Part shown: positions 48,634 to 52,094 of the stretch, one piece after another
Position numbering within the stretch: position 1 is the first letter of the stretch
How the letters are laid out: every line of letters starts with the position of its first letter
DNA from: PALSA-660 sp036508875
Lineage (GTDB): Bacteria > Actinomycetota > Coriobacteriia > Anaerosomatales > PALSA-660
Length of the DNA: 52,094 nucleotides
Direction of reading: 5' to 3'
Assembly: GCA_036508875.1 (NCBI GenBank)
Contig: DATCGP010000009.1
Location: forward strand, 1-52,094
The notes under the pieces: model-generated
What the model was told of the DNA's origin: nothing
The model's input: the letters and a program-made list of their open reading frames with translations, nothing else
The model's database searches: none
Position numbers and translations under genes: made by a program

Positions 48634-50916
48634 CTACGCGCACTTCGAGAAGCCGCAGGCGCGGCAGACCGCGCAGCCGCTCTCGTGCTCCAACGCGCTC
48701 CCGCATTCCGGGCACGCGCCGGCGAGGTTGTCCAACTTGTCGGTGTTCTTGACCACGGCGGTGTGGACCTCGCCGGTCTTCTCCCAGGCGACGAAGTGCT
48801 CGAGCGCGATCCCGACGGCGTCGGCGCAGGACAGGACCTTGCCGCCCTCGGCCCACGTCGGTGTCGGGCACCTGATGCCCCGGAGCTGGCGGACGACCGT
48901 GTCCGGGTCGACGCCGGCACGCAGCGACATCGAGATCATGCGGGACAGCGCCTCGGACTGGCTGGCCGCGCACCCGCCGGCCTTGCCCATGGACGTGAAC
49001 ACCTCGCACACGCCGGTGTCGTCGGCGTTGATGGTGATGTAGAGGTTGCCGCAGCCGGTCTTGACCTTCTCGGTGCGGCCCACGGTGACCGTCGGACGAG
49101 GCCGCGGCTCGATCTCGCCGACGCGCGACTCCCCGGCCGCGCCGGCCGCCTTGCCGCTGTCGCCGGTGGTGAGGACCTGGTTCGCCTTGCTGCCGTCGCG
49201 ATAGATGGTCACGCCCTTGGTGCCGAGTTCGTTGGCCAGGTCGTAGACCTCGCGGACGTCCTCGGGGGTGGCGGTGTTCGCGAAGTTCACCGTCTTGGAG
49301 ACCGCGTTGTCGGTGTGCTTCTGGAACGCGGCCTGCATGCGCACGTGCCACATCGGAGCGATGTCGTGCGCGGTGACGAAGACGTGGCGGACGTCCTCCG
49401 GCACCTCTTCCATGTCACGCACGGTGCCGTGGTTGGCGATGCGCTCCATCAGGTCGCGGTTGTAGAAGCCGCGCTTGACCGCCATGTCCTCGAAGATCGG
49501 GTTGACCTCGATGAGGCGGTCGTTGTCCATGACGGTCCGGACGTAGCTGACGGCGAAGAGCGGCTCGATCCCGCTCGAGCAGCTGGCGATGATCGAGAGC
49601 GTGCCGGTCGGCGCGATCGTGGTCACGGTCGCGTTGCGGATCGGGCCGCCTTCAGGCGTGTCGTAGATCGAGCCGGTGAAGTTCGGGAACGAGCCGCGCT
49701 CCTCGGCCAACTTGCGCGAGGCGGCCTTCGCCTCGGCGTCGATGAAACCCATGACCTTCTCGCCGAGCGCCACGGCCTCGTCGGAGTCGTAGGCCAGCCC
49801 CATCTTGATGAGCATGTCGGAGAAGCCCATGACGCCCAGGCCGATCTTGCGGTTGCCACGCGCCAGCTCGCCGATCTTGGGCAGCGGGTATTCGTTGACG
49901 TCGATCACGTCGTCGAGGAAGCGCACGCCGCGATGGACGATGTCGGCCAGGTGGTCCCAGTCGACGTCGGCCCGCCCGTCGCGCGTGGTGACGACCTTCG
50001 AGAGGTTCACCGAGCCGAGATTGCAGGCCTCGTACGGCAGCAGCGGCTGCTCCCCGCACGGGTTCGTCGACTCGATGTCGCCCAGGAGCGGCGTCGGGTT
50101 GTCCCTGTTCATGCGGTCGATGAAGATGATCCCGGGATCGCCGGTCTCCCACGCCATGTTGATGATCAGGTCGTAGACCTCGCGCGCGTCCAACTGCCCG
50201 ACCGGCTTCCCGTCGCGGGGGTTGACCAGGTCGTATTCGGTCCCGTTCGCGACGGCGTCGAGGAACTTCTCCGTCAGCGCGACGGAGATGTTGAAGTTGG
50301 CGAAGTCCCCGCCCTGCTTGCACTTGATGAACTGGATGACGTCCGGGTGGTCGATCCGCAGAACACCCATGTTCGCTCCGCGCCGGGTGCCGCCCTGCTT
50401 GACCGCTTCCGTCGCCTGGTTGAACACCTTCATGAACGACACCGGACCGCTGGAGACGCCCTGCGTCGAGCGGACCTGGTCGCCGGCGGGGCGGAGGCGC
50501 GAGAACGAGAACCCGGTGCCGCCGCCGGACTTGTGGATGATCGCCGTGTCCCGGACCGCACCGAAGATGGAGTCCATCGAGTCCGCGATCGGCAGCACGA
50601 AGCAAGCGGAGAGCTGCTGCAGCTCCCTGCCCGCGTTCATGAGCGTCGGTGAGTTCGGGAGGAAGTCGAGAGAGGTCATCAGCTCGTAGAAATCGCGCGC
50701 CAGATCGGCGACCTTCGCGTCGTCGGCGCCGTACAGTCTCTCGGCGCTCGCGATGTTCTCGGCCACGCGTGCGAACATGTCGGACGGCTTCTCGAGCGGA
50801 CCGCCATCATCGTCGCGCTTCAGGTACCGCTTCTGCAGCACCTTGAGAGCGTTCGGGGCGAGCGTCTCGTCGATCACCCGGGAATACGTCGTTACGGTCT
50901 TCTTTGCGCCAGCCAT
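48634..50916 (-). CDS. nrdJ: Adenosylcobalamin-dependent ribonucleotide reductase NrdJ
   Basis: 760 residues from ATG 50916 (a GTG at 50943 would add 9). Class II RNR, oxygen-independent. Landmarks: SACFVLPIADSMDSIF (first active-site Cys), SGGGTGFSFSRLRP, KQGGTRRGANMGVLRIDHPD (within GTRRGANM), NPCGEQPLLPYEACNLGSVN (catalytic Cys and Glu), APTGTLSIIASCSSGIEP and the C-terminal zinc-ribbon tail CPECGSALEHESGCAVCRACG, shown as CPECG and CAVCRACG. Reduces NDPs or NTPs to deoxynucleotides. A strong promoter with two NrdR-like boxes lies upstream. No cobalamin riboswitch is seen in the leader of about 110 nt. Confidence 0.96.
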   Translation of the reverse strand: MAGAKKTVTTYSRVIDETLAPNALKVLQKRYLKRDDDGGPLEKPSDMFARVAENIASAERLYGADDAKVADLARDFYELMTSLDFLPNSPTLMNAGRELQQLSACFVLPIADSMDSIFGAVRDTAIIHKSGGGTGFSFSRLRPAGDQVRSTQGVSSGPVSFMKVFNQATEAVKQGGTRRGANMGVLRIDHPDVIQFIKCKQGGDFANFNISVALTEKFLDAVANGTEYDLVNPRDGKPVGQLDAREVYDLIINMAWETGDPGIIFIDRMNRDNPTPLLGDIESTNPCGEQPLLPYEACNLGSVNLSKVVTTRDGRADVDWDHLADIVHRGVRFLDDVIDVNEYPLPKIGELARGNRKIGLGVMGFSDMLIKMGLAYDSDEAVALGEKVMGFIDAEAKAASRKLAEERGSFPNFTGSIYDTPEGGPIRNATVTTIAPTGTLSIIASCSSGIEPLFAVSYVRTVMDNDRLIEVNPIFEDMAVKRGFYNRDLMERIANHGTVRDMEEVPEDVRHVFVTAHDIAPMWHVRMQAAFQKHTDNAVSKTVNFANTATPEDVREVYDLANELGTKGVTIYRDGSKANQVLTTGDSGKAAGAAGESRVGEIEPRPRPTVTVGRTEKVKTGCGNLYITINADDTGVCEVFTSMGKAGGCAASQSEALSRMISMSLRAGVDPDTVVRQLRGIRCPTPTWAEGGKVLSCADAVGIALEHFVAWEKTGEVHTAVVKNTDKLDNLAGACPECGSALEHESGCAVCRACGFSKCA

Positions 50917-51009
50917 GATCGTGTCGATCCTCCCTCGAGCCACCAGTAAAGGACGCTCTCCCGCGCGGTGCCGTGCCGCCGCGACGCGCCCCTGCTACAA
51001 CCCTGGCGC

Positions 51010-51055
51010 GCACAAGATGTAGCGCCTTTCGATACTATGGCCCAACATCTAGTGC
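51010..51055 (-). promoter_or_regulatory. Paired NrdR-like boxes at the nrdJ promoter
   Basis: Box A 51040-51055 (GCACTAGATGTTGGGC, minus strand) and box B 51010-51025 (GCGCTACATCTTGTGC) each match 11 of 16 positions of the NrdR consensus ACACwATATATwGTGT. Their centres are 30 bp apart, close to three helical turns. They flank the -10. Confidence 0.55.
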
Positions 51056-51060
51056 GTCAA
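51032..51060 (-). promoter_or_regulatory. nrdJ promoter (TTGACG-17-TAGTAT)
   Basis: -35 TTGACG at 51060-51055, 17-bp spacer, -10 TAGTAT at 51037-51032. This is the best full promoter in the window; predicted start near 51025. Confidence 0.7.
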
Positions 51061-51137
51061 CGCCGCGATGCCGAATGGCCTCCTCAGGGTTCCGAACGGC
51101 AACAACCAAGCGACACACGACACTTGACAACACAAGC

Positions 51138-51169
51138 GAGCGTCCCGTCGCGAGGGCGACGGGACGCTC
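51138..51169 (-). terminator. Terminator after the NifU-domain gene
   Basis: Perfect 14-bp arms (GAGCGTCCCGTCGC and complement) with a 4-nt loop, 42 nt past the stop and upstream of the nrdJ promoter. The minus strand then reads a T-rich GCTTGTGTTGTC. Confidence 0.7.
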
Positions 51170-51211
51170 ATGTGGTGGTTCGATCGGTGCGCCGGCCGAC
51201 GCGGCGGGGAG

Positions 51212-51433
51212 CTAGACGGCCTCGACGCGCTCCACGTCCGGGAGCTCCTGCTTGAGCACGCGCTCCACGCCGTTCGCCAAGGTCATCTGGGACATCGGGC
51301 AGCCGCGGCATGCGCCCTGGAGGCTCACCTTCACGACGCCACCTTCGACACCGACCAGCTCGACGTCGCCGCCATCGGCCTGCAGCGCCGGCCTGATCTT
51401 GTCGAGTACCGCTTGGACCTGCTCGTTGTTCAT
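51212..51433 (-). CDS. NifU C-terminal-domain iron-sulfur cluster scaffold
   Basis: 73 residues, a stand-alone NifU-C (Nfu) domain. VLDKIRPALQADGGDVELVGVE at the start (core IRPALQADGGDVELV) and the cluster site LQGACRGCPMSQMTLANGVE with the CxxC pair are exact for the family. It can carry a [4Fe-4S] cluster to apo-proteins such as the iron-sulfur glycosylase in this window. AGGAAGG lies 8 nt before ATG 51433, and an extended -10 TGCTACAAT lies upstream. It is monocistronic between the rRNA operon end and nrdJ. Confidence 0.93.
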   Translation of the reverse strand: MNNEQVQAVLDKIRPALQADGGDVELVGVEGGVVKVSLQGACRGCPMSQMTLANGVERVLKQELPDVERVEAV

Positions 51434-51499
51434 GTTCGCGCCCTTCCTCACGTGCCGCCGAAGCCCCTCAGGGCCGGTGACGGGGGTCTACCGGTGCCG

Positions 51500-51508
51500 A
51501 TTGTAGCA
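51500..51508 (-). promoter_or_regulatory. Extended -10 (TGCTACAAT) for the NifU-domain gene
   Basis: Minus-strand TGC-TACAAT, predicted start near 51493, leader about 60 nt. It lies between the end of the rRNA operon and the gene. Confidence 0.55.
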
Positions 51509-51585
51509 ATTCCTACCTAATCGGTCTAGTTAGCGAGCAGCGTGCCGAAACAGGTGCCGGCGCCGCACTTCATCCAGGAAACGAC

Positions 51586-51731
51586 GAAGCCGTCGGATGT
51601 GCTCAGCGACGTCCTACTCTCCCACGGCGCATGCCGCAGTACCATCGGCGCTGGAGGGCTTAACTTCCGAGTTCGGAATGGGATCGGGTGTACCTCCCCC
51701 GCAATAGCCACTGAGCACATCCGACGGCTTC
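51586..51731 (-). other. 5S rRNA precursor processing stem
   Basis: Bases 51586-51606 and 51711-51731 are perfect reverse complements, 21 bp. About 8 bp belong to the mature 5S terminal helix and 13 bp extend beyond it on both sides, a precursor stem for RNase cleavage. Confidence 0.7.
51599..51718 (-). rRNA. rrf: 5S ribosomal RNA
   Basis: A minus-strand 120-nt sequence with the universal 5S core: CCCATTCCGAACTCGGAAGT, AAGCCCTCCAGCGCCGATGG and GGGAGAGTAGGACG, and terminal helix GTGCTCAG/CTGAGCAC. It lies downstream of 23S, the normal order. Ends are set from the terminal helix. Confidence 0.95.
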
Positions 51732-51849
51732 AGTCGCAGTTTCGCGATATCGCTCGTCGGAGCGATATGAGGTTGTCAACTCACGCGCTCACGCAAGGTG
51801 CGTTTCCGCACCCTGGGAGCTGCATAGCGATTGAACGGGCGACGAACAG
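51732..51849 (-). other. 23S-5S internal transcribed spacer
   Basis: About 118 nt with no tRNA. It contains two small hairpins on the transcript: GGTGCG-GAAA-CGCACC (GNRA-type loop) and ATATCGCTC-CGAC-GAGCGATAT, probably processing signals. Confidence 0.6.

Positions 51850-52094
<245 letters not shown>

Noticed and set aside
50917..51025. Cobalamin riboswitch before nrdJ
   Set aside because: The B12-box conserved blocks are absent from the roughly 110-nt leader; NrdR-like boxes are a better explanation for control.
51526..51570. Micro-ORF MKCGAGTCFGTLLAN after the 5S rRNA
   Set aside because: Only 15 codons, no SD, inside an rRNA operon trailer. The Cys-Gly motif is suggestive but not enough to call a gene.

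Overview
The window is high-GC (about two thirds by eye), densely coded bacterial chromosome, read almost entirely on the minus strand. Gene content points to a strictly or mostly anaerobic Gram-positive actinobacterium, probably of the Coriobacteriia type. This is inference from four things: a superoxide reductase instead of visible oxygen-using enzymes, a B12-dependent ribonucleotide reductase, formate-tetrahydrofolate ligase with FolD, and SigB/RsbW-type regulation with GTG/TTG starts and leaderless-looking genes. Gene order over the first 38 kb follows the conserved Gram-positive block known from Bacillus (mltG-ruvX-alaS-yrrI ... rarA-6S RNA-aspS-hisS ... relA-recJ-secDF ... yajC-tgt-queA-ruvBA(C)-yebC).

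Layout. 1-7.3 kb: cell-wall glycan release (mltG, cut by the window edge), ruvX, alaS, an AI-2E family transporter, a SigB/F-type sigma factor with its RsbW-like kinase, and a DUF948 protein. 7.3-12.7 kb: rarA, a thioredoxin-like lipoprotein lacking the CxxC pair, a structured RNA that I read as 6S RNA, aspS and hisS. 12.7-17.9 kb: a PAS-PAS-PAS-HD-GYP signalling protein, the fluoride channel crcB, a metallo-beta-lactamase-fold hydrolase and bifunctional relA. 17.9-21.5 kb: a 1209-residue RecJ-HIRAN-RecQ-like fusion, the most unusual gene here. 21.6-25.4 kb: secF, secD, an HD-domain protein and yajC. 25.4-31.2 kb: the queuosine genes tgt, queA and queH, interrupted by an ECF sigma/ZAS anti-sigma pair and a PHP-domain protein, then a cold-shock gene with a long leader. 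31.4-34.5 kb: folD, fhs and superoxide reductase. 34.6-39.3 kb: ruvCAB, yebC and pdxST. 39.4-46 kb: a DUF3048 lipoprotein, lgt, lemA, rhomboid, azlCD, DUF1015, and an endonuclease III relative with a tiny membrane protein. 46.4-51.5 kb: a cysteine-rich protein, a geranylgeranyl-reductase-family flavoprotein, dcd, nrdJ and a NifU-domain protein. 51.6 kb to the end: 5S rRNA and the 3' end of 23S rRNA.

How the genes work together. Three themes recur. (1) Recombination and replication repair: ruvCAB, ruvX, rarA, the RecJ-RecQ fusion and an endonuclease III relative, with a near-perfect LexA box at the ruvC start. (2) tRNA and translation: three synthetases, the Q-modification enzymes and rRNA. 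(3) Stress and nucleotide control: RelA, 6S RNA, SigB/RsbW, ECF/ZAS, and NrdR-like boxes on nrdJ. Promoters share an extended -10 of the form TGCTAnnnT, and four genes (recJ, tgt, ruvC, azlC) have a -10 hexamer 6-7 nt before the start codon, implying leaderless mRNAs. I see no tRNA genes, insertion sequences, CRISPR arrays or prophage genes.
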